DNA from: Paucidesulfovibrio longus DSM 6739
Lineage (GTDB): Bacteria > Desulfobacterota > Desulfovibrionia > Desulfovibrionales > Desulfovibrionaceae
NCBI RefSeq assembly: GCF_000420485.1
Contig: NZ_ATVA01000013.1
Coordinates: forward strand, 325,894 to 389,893
DNA: 64,000 nt
Direction: 5' to 3'
Of this stretch, positions 1 to 7,793 are shown piece after piece. Position 1 is the stretch's first letter, and each line of letters starts with the position of its first letter. The notes beneath the pieces were generated by a model. That model was not told where the DNA came from and made no database searches. It worked only from the letters and a program-made list of their open reading frames with translations. The position numbers and the translations under genes are program-made.

Positions 1-156
1 CATGGTCACGCGCGGTTCGGGATTGGACGTCCGCATGCCGCACTGGGTGCAGGAAGCGTTGCACCGGGTCGTGTACTGGACGACGACCTGGCCCGGAACC
101 CGCTTGCGCGCCAGCCGCAACCATGCCGAGGGGGAAAGGAAGGGCGATCTGCTCAT
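1..156 (-). CDS. Radical SAM protein, N-terminal fragment
   Basis: The first 52 residues of a protein that runs off the left edge. A CxxxCxxC motif (CNASCTQC, residues 32-39) follows a basic start and a short hydrophobic beta strand (VVVQYTT). This is the classic radical SAM layout, where the three Cys bind a [4Fe-4S] cluster that cleaves S-adenosylmethionine. The substrate-defining part is outside the window, so no specific reaction can be given. The chosen ATG has no convincing Shine-Dalgarno sequence, and the frame stays open upstream, so the start is uncertain. Confidence 0.75.
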   Translation of the reverse strand, partial: MSRSPFLSPSAWLRLARKRVPGQVVVQYTTRCNASCTQCGMRTSNPEPRVTM

Positions 157-276
157 GTTTGCAACAATACGCCCATGCCGCCGCCCCGAATTGAAGGTCA
201 GGTTACGATGGCATGCCGATATCGTTACAACGCATTCATCGGATGCAACGCCCCTTTCAGGGGCAAAGGATGCGGT

Positions 277-1341
<1,065 letters not shown>

Positions 1342-1424
1342 TGCGCACTCCCTTGACTGCCCATGATTTTCGTATTGTTACGAATACCCGTCGAAAGCAG
1401 AACAAGTCAAGGACGACGGAGCCG

Positions 1425-2123
1425 TCAGGTCCGGCCGTTTTCCGGCGGCAGACAAAATTCCGGAACAGACGACACCCGGCCGCGTTCCATGAGAACGACG
1501 CCGTCGCTTACGGATTCCAGCCAGTTCCGGTCGTGGCTGACGATGACCAGGCTTGCGCCCCATTCTCTTCGGGCCAGCATGGCGGCGGTCATGATGCGCT
1601 CGGCGTTTTCGGGATCAAGGCTGCTTGTGGGCTCGTCCAGCAGCAACACCTTCGGACGCAGCGCCAGCCGCGCGGCCAGGGCCACCCGCTGGGCTTCGCC
1701 GCCGGAAAGCTCCCGCCACGATCTGCGCGCGAAGGAATCGGGTTCGAGGCCGACCGTTTCCAGCGCCTCGTTCACCCGCGCCTGAATTTCCACGGAACGA
1801 AAACCGCCCCGCACCTTGAGACCGTACCCCACATTGGCCGCGACGGAGCGCAGGAGCAGATACGGTTCCTGGGTCAGCAGCGCCACCTGTCTGCGGATGT
1901 TAGGAGTCGCCGGTCCGGCGGGCCTGCCCATGAAATAGAGCACGCCTTTGTCGGGCGCTTCCAGAAAAGCCAGGATGCGCATCAAGGTGCTCTTTCCCGA
2001 ACCATTGTGGCCGGCCACCCCCAGGATGCCGCCTTCGGGAATGGCCAGCTGCGGCACGTCCAGGGCCACGCGCTCGCCGTAGATGCGGCGCACTCCTTCC
2101 AATCGGTAAAGGGGTTCGGTCAT
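1425..2123 (-). CDS. tupC: Tungstate ABC transporter ATP-binding protein
   Basis: 232-residue ATPase of the tungstate importer. Walker A (GHNGSGKS), ABC signature (LSGGEAQR), Walker B (VLLLDEPTS) and the switch histidine (IVSHD) are all present. An open frame extends further upstream, but the ATG at 2123 is chosen because it overlaps the permease stop codon in an ATGA (4 bp), with AGGAGG inside the permease end acting as ribosome binding site. Last gene of tupABC. Substrate assignment follows from the TupA-type binding protein; molybdate or other oxyanions cannot be excluded from the ATPase alone. Confidence 0.92.
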   Translation of the reverse strand: MTEPLYRLEGVRRIYGERVALDVPQLAIPEGGILGVAGHNGSGKSTLMRILAFLEAPDKGVLYFMGRPAGPATPNIRRQVALLTQEPYLLLRSVAANVGYGLKVRGGFRSVEIQARVNEALETVGLEPDSFARRSWRELSGGEAQRVALAARLALRPKVLLLDEPTSSLDPENAERIMTAAMLARREWGASLVIVSHDRNWLESVSDGVVLMERGRVSSVPEFCLPPENGRT

Positions 2124-2815
2124 CGCTGCGACGACCTCCTCAGCATGACGGCCAGCAGGTTCACGGCGAAGGCGATGAACATGAGCACCAGGCCGAGAGC
2201 GACGCCCATGCCGAATTCCCCCTTGCCCGTTTCCAGGGCGATGGCCGTGGTGATGGTCCGGGTGTGCCACTTGATGTTGCCGCCGACCATCATGGAAATG
2301 CCTACCTCCGAAACGATGCGCCCATACGCGGCCATGGCCGCGAGCGCCACGGCGAAACGGGCCTCCGCGAGCGTGGTCAGCAGCACCTGGCCCGGGCTTG
2401 CCCCCAGCGTCAGCAACGTCTGGCGCAGCCTGCGGTCCTGGCTCTCCACGGCGGTGGCGGTCATGGCCACGACAACGGGCAGTCCGAGCAGAGTCTGGCC
2501 CAGGGCGATGCCGCGCATGGTGAAGAGCAGCCCGAAGTCGCCCAGAGGGCCCTGGCGGGTGATGAAGGCGTAGACGAGCAGGCCGATGACCACGGTGGGC
2601 AGGCTGAGCAGCGTGTCCACGAGGAGGCGAACGCCCCGCTTGCCGGGAAATTCATAGTAGCCGAGAGCGAAGCCGAGCGGAGCCCCCAGCACCAGGCTCG
2701 CCATGATGGACATGGTGGAAACGCCGATGGTCGTGCGGACGGCGGACCACGTCTGCGGGTCCCCCAGCATGAGCAGGCGAAATGCCTCAAGCACTCCTTG
2801 CGCGATGAAATCCAT
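2120..2815 (-). CDS. tupB: Tungstate ABC transporter permease
   Basis: Inner-membrane permease, about 231 residues with about five hydrophobic segments. The binding-protein-dependent transport EAA-like loop lies around 'TLLTLGASPGQVLLTTLAEAR'. It pairs with TupC for tungstate uptake. The start is ambiguous: the frame can begin at a GTG at 2863, but the region 2816-2863 is Pro/Gly-rich and unlike a permease start. The ATG at 2815 begins MDFIAQG, which is typical for the family. None of the candidates has a strong Shine-Dalgarno sequence. Separated from tupA by a strong hairpin. Confidence 0.88.
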   Translation of the reverse strand: MDFIAQGVLEAFRLLMLGDPQTWSAVRTTIGVSTMSIMASLVLGAPLGFALGYYEFPGKRGVRLLVDTLLSLPTVVIGLLVYAFITRQGPLGDFGLLFTMRGIALGQTLLGLPVVVAMTATAVESQDRRLRQTLLTLGASPGQVLLTTLAEARFAVALAAMAAYGRIVSEVGISMMVGGNIKWHTRTITTAIALETGKGEFGMGVALGLVLMFIAFAVNLLAVMLRRSSQR

Positions 2816-2870
2816 AAGCTGCGGCATTCCGGTTTGCGGCACGGGCGTGCCGGATGCGAACACAAAAGGC

Positions 2871-2894
2871 GGGGGAGCGGTCAGCCGCTCCCCC
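2871..2894 (-). terminator. Intercistronic hairpin between tupA and tupB
   Basis: A perfect 10-bp GC-rich stem (GGGGGAGCGG with its complement) closed by a 4-base loop lies between the tupA stop and tupB start. On the minus strand it is followed by GCCTTTTG, a weak U-tract. It probably acts as a partial terminator or as a 3' stabiliser that keeps binding-protein mRNA above permease mRNA, as in many ABC operons. Confidence 0.65.
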
Positions 2895-2911
2895 GTCCGA
2901 AAACAACTATA

Positions 2912-3730
2912 TTACTTTGCGTTGGGGGTGAAGAGCTTTTGGTTCAGCATCAGATAATCGCCGATGATCTTCTGTCCCTTTTCGGAGGTCATCCAGTCGG
3001 CGAACTTCTCGGCCAGGTCGTGGCGGGCGTTCGGGCAATGCTCCTTGTTCAGCAGCAGGACGCTGTACTGGTTGAAGAGCACGTCGTCGCCTTCCACCAG
3101 GACCACCAGCGGCGGATTGCCGTTGTTGGTGTCGGCGTACTTGATGAAGGTGCCGCGGTCGGTCATGGTGTACCCGCCCATCTCCTCGGCGACCTTGATG
3201 GTGGCGATCATGCCCTGGCCCGTCTGGACGTACCAGGCTTCCTTGTCGGGCAGCTCCATGCCGGAGGCCTTCCAAAGGGAAATCTCCTTCTTGTTGGTGC
3301 CGGAATCATCCCCTCGGCTGATGAACTTCGTTCCGGAACCGGCGATGGTCTTCAGCGCGGCGGCCACCTTCATGCCCTTGACCTTGGCGGGGTCGGCCGC
3401 AGGGCCGATGATCACAAAGTCGTTATACATGACCTGACGGCGTTCCGAACCGAAACCGCTTTCGATGAAGGCCTTCTCCGCGGCGGGAGCATGCACCAGC
3501 AGAACGTCCACGTCGCAGTTTTCGCCCATCTTGAGAGCCTTGCCCGTGCCGACGGCCGTCCATTTCAGCTCGATGCCGGTGTCCGCCTGGAAAATGGGCG
3601 CGAGGTAATCAAGCAGGCCGGTGTTGTCGGTGCTGGTGGTCGTGGCCATCATCAGGGTTTCCGCGCGGGCAACGCCGAGCGTCAGGAGCATCAGCGCCAT
3701 AACCATCACAATCATACGTACTTGTTTCAT
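2912..3730 (-). CDS. tupA: Periplasmic tungstate-binding protein
   Basis: 272 residues. A cleavable signal peptide (MKQVRMIVMVMALMLLTLG, cleavage after ARA near residue 23) precedes the TTTSTDNTG signature (30-38) of the TupA oxyanion-binding family. It captures tungstate in the periplasm for TupBC. The open frame continues upstream, but the ATG at 3730 has a GGAGGAAG ribosome binding site and starts a good signal peptide. First gene of tupABC. Desulfovibrio uses W-dependent formate dehydrogenases, and its TupA proteins are characterised family members, so tungstate is the best call, with molybdate possible. Confidence 0.93.
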   Translation of the reverse strand: MKQVRMIVMVMALMLLTLGVARAETLMMATTTSTDNTGLLDYLAPIFQADTGIELKWTAVGTGKALKMGENCDVDVLLVHAPAAEKAFIESGFGSERRQVMYNDFVIIGPAADPAKVKGMKVAAALKTIAGSGTKFISRGDDSGTNKKEISLWKASGMELPDKEAWYVQTGQGMIATIKVAEEMGGYTMTDRGTFIKYADTNNGNPPLVVLVEGDDVLFNQYSVLLLNKEHCPNARHDLAEKFADWMTSEKGQKIIGDYLMLNQKLFTPNAK

Positions 3731-3741
3731 TTGCTTCCTCC

Positions 3742-3765
3742 ATATCATGTTTGCTTGAACATATT
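3742..3765 (-). promoter_or_regulatory. Candidate operator upstream of tupABC
   Basis: An imperfect palindrome with arms ATGTT and AACAT (3747-3751 and 3758-3762) is extended by flanking ATAT/ATATT with one unpaired base. It lies between the putative -10 and the ribosome binding site of tupA, where a repressor would block transcription. Desulfovibrio is known to have a tungstate-responsive regulator, TunR. Whether this is its site is inference. Confidence 0.4.
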
Positions 3766-3770
3766 TTCTA

Positions 3771-3798
3771 CCACTAGCATGGGGATAGCTCAAGTCAA
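3771..3798 (-). promoter_or_regulatory. Putative sigma-70 promoter of tupABC
   Basis: On the minus strand TTGACT (3798-3793) and TAGTGG (3776-3771) are separated by 16 bp, in the AT-rich divergent region before tupA. The -35 is good and the -10 mediocre. Confidence 0.4.
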
Positions 3799-3867
3799 CA
3801 AGAAAAATTTTCATGACGATTCGACACCGGGCAAAGTACTTTCCAATAATCTACTTGAAACAATTTC

Positions 3868-3883
3868 GATAATCATTATTATC
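3868..3883. promoter_or_regulatory. Fur-box-like palindrome
   Basis: GATAAT-CATT-ATTATC is a perfect 6-bp-arm palindrome, 32 bp before the ATG of the persulfide dioxygenase gene. It closely resembles the core of the Fur consensus (GATAATnATTATC-type). No other gene starts to its right, so it would control the plus-strand gene. The regulator (Fur, PerR or another family member) cannot be decided from the site. Confidence 0.5.
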
Positions 3884-3914
3884 TAATGTTGAATCTTGAA
3901 ACGAGGAGCTAAAA

Positions 3915-5291
3915 ATGTACTTCAAGCAAATCACGGTGCCCGGACTGGGCTGCTTTTCTTACGCCATCGGCTGCCCGGGGGCCAAAGCAATGGCCGTTGT
4001 CGATCCCAAGCGCGACATTCAGGACTACCTGGACATCTCGCGCGAGGAAGGGATGAAGATCACGCACATCATCGACACGCACGTGCACGCGGACCACGTC
4101 AGCGGAGCGCATGAGCTTCGAGCGGCCACGGGGGCCGAAATCATGATGTACGAATCATCTCCCGTGGACTTCCGCTTCAGCAAGGTCGCCGAAGGCCAGC
4201 AGCTGGAGATAGGCAACGCGCGAATGGAGTTCATGCATACTCCCGGCCACACGCCGGACGCGCTTTCCGTCCTGGTCACGGACCTCTCCCGCTCCGAAGA
4301 GCCCTGGATGATCCTCACCGGAGACGTGCTTTTCGTGGGCGACATAGGCCGTCCCGATCTCGCCGGAAGCGAGGTCATCGAGGATCAGGTCCGCAACCTG
4401 CACAACACCCTCTACAACAAGTTCGCGAAACTTCCGGACTATCTGGAGGTCTTTCCCGCCCACGGCATGGGCTCGCTCTGCGGCAAGGGCATGAGCTCCA
4501 AGACAAGCTCCACCTTGGGATTCGAGCGCAAGCACAATCCCATGCTCCAGTTCGCCTCCTTCGACGAGTTCCACAAGGCCATGACCGGGGACTACCCGGC
4601 CCGGCCCAAGAGCTTCACGCACATCATCAGCACGAACAAGGACGGCGCCCCCCTGCTCGAGTGCTGCCCCCTGGAAAAAGCCTTGCCGCCGGAACGCTTC
4701 GCCGAGCGCATCCAGGAAGGCACGCTGGTCATCGACACGCGCGACACGGCGGCCTTCGGCGGATTCCACATTCCCGGTTCGCTGAACATCGGCTTTGAAA
4801 AACAGCTCGCCAACTGGGTCGGCATGGTGGTTCCGCCGGATGCGGATCTGCTGCTCGTGGTCGAGGACAAAGACGCCTACGACGCCATGACCACGGAACT
4901 GCATCGCATCGGCTACGACCGGATTTTCGGGTACCTCGCAGGCGGCATCAGCGCCTGGCTGCTTTCGGGACGCGATCTTGAAAAGCTGGACCAGTTCTCC
5001 GCCTCGGAACTGCGCGGACTCGCCGGCGACAAGAATCTGAACATCGTGGACGTCCGCACTCCGGGAGAAGTCAAGGGCGGCATCATTCCCGGCGCGAAGC
5101 ACACGCCCCTGACAGAAGTCCTGGAAAAGGGGCTGCCCCTGCCCAAGGAAGCTCGAACCGTGGTCTATTGCGGAAGCGGATACCGCTCCAACATCGCGGC
5201 CTCCGCCCTGAAAAAGCAGGGCTACGAAAACGTGCACTCCCTTGCGGGCGGGATCACGGCCTGGACACGGGCGGGCTTCCCCCTGGACTAG
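3915..5291 (+). CDS. Persulfide dioxygenase-like metallo-beta-lactamase fold protein with two rhodanese domains
   Basis: 458 residues. The N-terminal metallo-beta-lactamase fold carries THVHADH (55-61) and a second-shell HTPGH (H112), as in ETHE1/CstB-type persulfide dioxygenases, which oxidise the sulfane sulfur of glutathione or other persulfides to sulfite. Two rhodanese modules follow. The first (about 265-350) has no Cys in its active-site loop (VVEDKDAYD) and should be structural. The second (about 365-455) has the catalytic loop CGSGYRS (C419). GAGGAG lies before the ATG. Cytoplasmic, with no signal peptide. In a sulfate reducer the likely job is clearing excess persulfide; low-molecular-weight thiol specificity is not visible. 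Confidence 0.9.
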   Translation: MYFKQITVPGLGCFSYAIGCPGAKAMAVVDPKRDIQDYLDISREEGMKITHIIDTHVHADHVSGAHELRAATGAEIMMYESSPVDFRFSKVAEGQQLEIGNARMEFMHTPGHTPDALSVLVTDLSRSEEPWMILTGDVLFVGDIGRPDLAGSEVIEDQVRNLHNTLYNKFAKLPDYLEVFPAHGMGSLCGKGMSSKTSSTLGFERKHNPMLQFASFDEFHKAMTGDYPARPKSFTHIISTNKDGAPLLECCPLEKALPPERFAERIQEGTLVIDTRDTAAFGGFHIPGSLNIGFEKQLANWVGMVVPPDADLLLVVEDKDAYDAMTTELHRIGYDRIFGYLAGGISAWLLSGRDLEKLDQFSASELRGLAGDKNLNIVDVRTPGEVKGGIIPGAKHTPLTEVLEKGLPLPKEARTVVYCGSGYRSNIAASALKKQGYENVHSLAGGITAWTRAGFPLD

Positions 5292-5327
5292 GCGAGCGCA
5301 GCCCGGACTCCGAACGCGAACCCACTG

Positions 5328-5360
5328 CGGCGACCGTATCCCGGTCGCCGTTTTTTTTTT
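5328..5360 (+). terminator. Rho-independent terminator
   Basis: A 9-bp stem (CGGCGACCG with its complement) and a 5-base loop are followed by ten T. It ends the persulfide dioxygenase transcript. Confidence 0.92.
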
Positions 5361-5398
5361 GGCGCACCGCAAGAGCACTTATTTATGCATTCGCACCC

Positions 5399-5426
5399 TA
5401 AAGTTTTCTCTCTTGCCCGCCGATAA
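5399..5426 (+). promoter_or_regulatory. Sigma-28 (FliA)-type promoter
   Basis: TAAAGTTT at 5399-5406 and GCCGATAA at 5419-5426 are exact matches to both halves of the enterobacterial flagellar sigma-28 consensus. The gap is 12 bp instead of the usual 11. It lies 47 bp before the ATG of the next gene, and FliA itself is encoded at 33863. Confidence 0.72.
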
Positions 5427-5473
5427 GAAAAGCGGAGCGGATTTCAATCCCCAACACCGCTTCGGGAGAAACC

Positions 5474-5848
5474 ATGAGCTTCGCCATTTCCGACCACGGC
5501 CTTTCCCTGGCCGCCATGCTCCCCCGCCGCAATGAAGGCGTTGCGGATTATTCCGCCATTGATCCCATGGCCAGCGCCTCGGTAGCCGCGTTGAGCGATC
5601 CGGCCGCCCAGGCGGTCAAGCAGAACAAGAACGTCGCGGCCGAAGCCGCAGCCCTCGAATCCCAATCCGTCATGGCGCTGATCCCGAATCGGCCAGCCGC
5701 GTCCCACGCAAATCTTGCGGCAGTTCACCAAAGCGCCACCGAAGCCAGCCCGGACAGAACGGCCGGAACCGTCACGCGCCGGGCCGTCGAGAGATATCAG
5801 GCCGAGGATTTTCCCAAGGCCGGAAACAGTCTCGACCAGACCGCATAG
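5474..5848 (+). CDS. Small protein of unknown function, probably motility regulon
   Basis: 124 residues, Ala-rich, with no signal peptide, membrane segment or Cys. Helical stretches run at 20-70 and the C-terminal tail is polar. I do not recognise the family. The start is supported by GGGAG 5 bp before the ATG, and the gene is bracketed by its own sigma-28-type promoter and a downstream bidirectional terminator, which makes it a real single-gene unit. By analogy with other FliA-controlled small proteins it may be a motility or chemotaxis accessory, but that rests on the promoter only. Confidence 0.7.
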   Translation: MSFAISDHGLSLAAMLPRRNEGVADYSAIDPMASASVAALSDPAAQAVKQNKNVAAEAAALESQSVMALIPNRPAASHANLAAVHQSATEASPDRTAGTVTRRAVERYQAEDFPKAGNSLDQTA

Positions 5849-5871
5849 CCATCCAAACGGATCGGCAACGG

Positions 5872-5906
5872 AAAACCGCCCCCTGATTCTTCAGGAGGCG
5901 GTTTTT
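5872..5906. terminator. Bidirectional terminator
   Basis: AAAACCGCC pairs with GGCGGTTTT around a CTGA/TCAG inner stem. It has T-runs on both strands and separates two convergent genes. Confidence 0.9.
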
Positions 5907-5933
5907 CGTTGCCGACACGATGCGCCAGCGATT

Positions 5934-7052
5934 CTATTCGCTGAAAAGCGGCTCCACGCCTTTGCCCGGCTCGGCGAGCAATCCGAGTTCTCTGGCCTGC
6001 TTGCGCAATTCCGGAGAAACCCCGCCCTCGCGAACGACATTCCCGGCATCGCCGCCATGATGTTTCAGGGCCGCGCAAAGCAGTTGCAGGCTGTGGAAAT
6101 CCATCTCGGACACCTCTTCCAGGTCCAGCTGCAACCGGCGGTTGCCCGCCAATCCTTGCAGCAGCGCGGACCGAAGATGCTGCGCATTATCAAGGGTGGC
6201 GCTTTGCGGAAACCGCAAAACCGAAGTCTGTTCGTCGCCCAGCAGCACATACGGGCCGAACTCGGCCTGCTTGTCCACCACCTGCACGGCTCCGCTTTCC
6301 AGGGCCGTCTCCAGGTTGCGGATGCGCTCCAGGGCCACGCGGGTCACGGTGCTGACCAGATCCGCCTCCAGGATGGTGGCGAAGAGCACGTAAAATGGAA
6401 TCCGGTTGCCGAAGTCGCCTTCAAGGCTGCCCACGGCCGCGAAATCCAGCTGGCAATCGAGAACGCGGCCGCTTTTCTCCAGATCCGTGAATACCTCAAG
6501 CGGATAGGAGTCGCGCAGATGGATGTCGTGAATCAAATCGTATTCGATCAGAAAGATGTTGTTGCCGCCCCGGCGCGCCTGTTCCAGGCTGACGGCGTCC
6601 ACCGTGAACACGCTGCCGCTGTCCAGCCGGATGTCCGCGCCTGCCGGGGAAGCGGCCTCCGGACTGTCCGGCGAGATCAGCAGGGTCAAAGGCTGGAGCG
6701 CCTCGTCTATGGACATGGAATCGCTCTGGTCCACGCTTTCGACAAGGGTCAAAAGACGGTCGAATCCCTTGAGCAGGGTGTCCACCACTTCCTGGGAAGG
6801 GTCGAGCTCGTCGCTGCGGATCATGTGCAGCACGTTCTCAAGCTTATGGGCGAGCGTCTTGATGTTGTTGAAGCCGAGCATGCCGGCGCCGCCCTTGATG
6901 GAATGCGCCGCGCGGAAAACCGAGTTCACCAGGGAGCCGTCCGCGCCCTTGCCCGCGGCTTCCAGGTCGAGCAGATCCTGTTCGATGTGGGCCAGATGAT
7001 CTCTGCAATCCTCTACGAAACTGACGACGAGTTCGTCTCCGACATAGGACAT
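5934..7052 (-). CDS. Hpt domain protein with C-terminal STAS-like domain
   Basis: 372 residues. The N-terminal histidine phosphotransfer domain resembles CheA P1, with phospho-His H50 in AAHSIKGGAGMLG. A middle region (about 130-260) resembles the CheA-associated segment. A C-terminal STAS-like domain (about 280-350) has MDFHSLQLL at the usual phospho-Ser/Thr position. There is no kinase core. The frame is open upstream, but the ATG at 7052 has GGGGAG before it and follows the previous stop by 11 bp. Last gene of a three-gene operon with an RsbU-type phosphatase and an RsbW/RsbV-type fusion, so it probably links phosphorelay and partner-switch signalling. Confidence 0.85.
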   Translation of the reverse strand: MSYVGDELVVSFVEDCRDHLAHIEQDLLDLEAAGKGADGSLVNSVFRAAHSIKGGAGMLGFNNIKTLAHKLENVLHMIRSDELDPSQEVVDTLLKGFDRLLTLVESVDQSDSMSIDEALQPLTLLISPDSPEAASPAGADIRLDSGSVFTVDAVSLEQARRGGNNIFLIEYDLIHDIHLRDSYPLEVFTDLEKSGRVLDCQLDFAAVGSLEGDFGNRIPFYVLFATILEADLVSTVTRVALERIRNLETALESGAVQVVDKQAEFGPYVLLGDEQTSVLRFPQSATLDNAQHLRSALLQGLAGNRRLQLDLEEVSEMDFHSLQLLCAALKHHGGDAGNVVREGGVSPELRKQARELGLLAEPGKGVEPLFSE

Positions 7053-7063
7053 GGGTTTCTCCC

Positions 7064-7792
7064 CTAGGCCCGTCGCACCGTGAAATGGCGGTTCAGACGC
7101 ATGGTGCTCATCAGGTTGTAGATCGGTTCGGAAGTGTTGATCATGACGAGTTCGCCGCCGAGCTTGGTCAGGCTGTTGTGCGTGGCGACCAGCAGGCCGA
7201 TGCCCATGGAATCGACCGCTTCCAGCGACGAGCAATCCAAGACGAGTTCCCGTACGCCGCCGTCGATGTAACTTTTAAAGTCGGCACGGTACTCGTCCAG
7301 AACCCCTGCGGAAAGGACCTGCCCCATGACGACCTCGCGGCGCGCCTTCTGCTTCGTTGTATCCATGCCCTCCTCCCGAGCCTTATATCGTTTGGTTATA
7401 CTGATTTCATTACCCCGATCATTGAAACGCACGCCGTCGGAGTAATGCCGGACAATGAAAAGCCCCCGTCCCCCCTCCTCGGTGGGCGGCGGCGGAGACC
7501 AGTCATGCTGTTTCCAGTCCCAGCCCGGTCCTTCGTCCCGGACCCGCAACATCAGGCTCTCGGAGCCGCATTCCACAAGGATCCGAACCTGCTTGTCCTG
7601 CGCGCGGTCCGAGCCGTGCAGCACGGCATTGCACACCGCCTCCCGAAGCATCAGGGTGATGTCGAATTCCAGGTCGGCCAATCCGGCGTCCGCGAGAAAA
7701 GCGGCGATATCGTCGCACAGGCGGTCAATGTAGCCGACATCCGCACTCATGACCACCTGAAGACGATCCTTGCCCCCTGACCTGGAGTACAT
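7064..7792 (-). CDS. Anti-sigma-factor-type HATPase fused to STAS anti-anti-sigma domain
   Basis: 242 residues. Residues 1-135 form an RsbW/SpoIIAB-like HATPase (N-box REAVCNAVLHG, G1 box DEGPGW, G2 GGRGLFIV). Residues 145-240 form an STAS domain with the phosphorylatable serine in VDSMGIGLL (S195). In known partner-switch systems the kinase and its STAS substrate are separate proteins; here they are one open frame joined by KRYKAREEG. M143 has a near-perfect internal ribosome binding site, so the STAS part may also be made alone (100 residues). The gene starts 1 bp after the stop of the upstream phosphatase gene. Confidence 0.87.
   Translation of the reverse strand: MYSRSGGKDRLQVVMSADVGYIDRLCDDIAAFLADAGLADLEFDITLMLREAVCNAVLHGSDRAQDKQVRILVECGSESLMLRVRDEGPGWDWKQHDWSPPPPTEEGGRGLFIVRHYSDGVRFNDRGNEISITKRYKAREEGMDTTKQKARREVVMGQVLSAGVLDEYRADFKSYIDGGVRELVLDCSSLEAVDSMGIGLLVATHNSLTKLGGELVMINTSEPIYNLMSTMRLNRHFTVRRA
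7364..7377 (-). promoter_or_regulatory. Internal ribosome binding site for the STAS half
   Basis: GGGAGGAGGG lies 1 bp before an in-frame ATG (codon 143 of the fusion), with its GGAGG core 5 bp away. It is much stronger than the site before the gene's own start. It could direct separate translation of the 100-residue STAS domain (7064-7366). Confidence 0.6.
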
Positions 7793-7793
7793 C

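Noticed and set aside
202-228. Apparent inverted repeat around GGCATGCC upstream of the radical SAM gene
   Set aside because: On checking, the outer arms are closer to direct than inverted repeats, leaving only a 5-bp stem.
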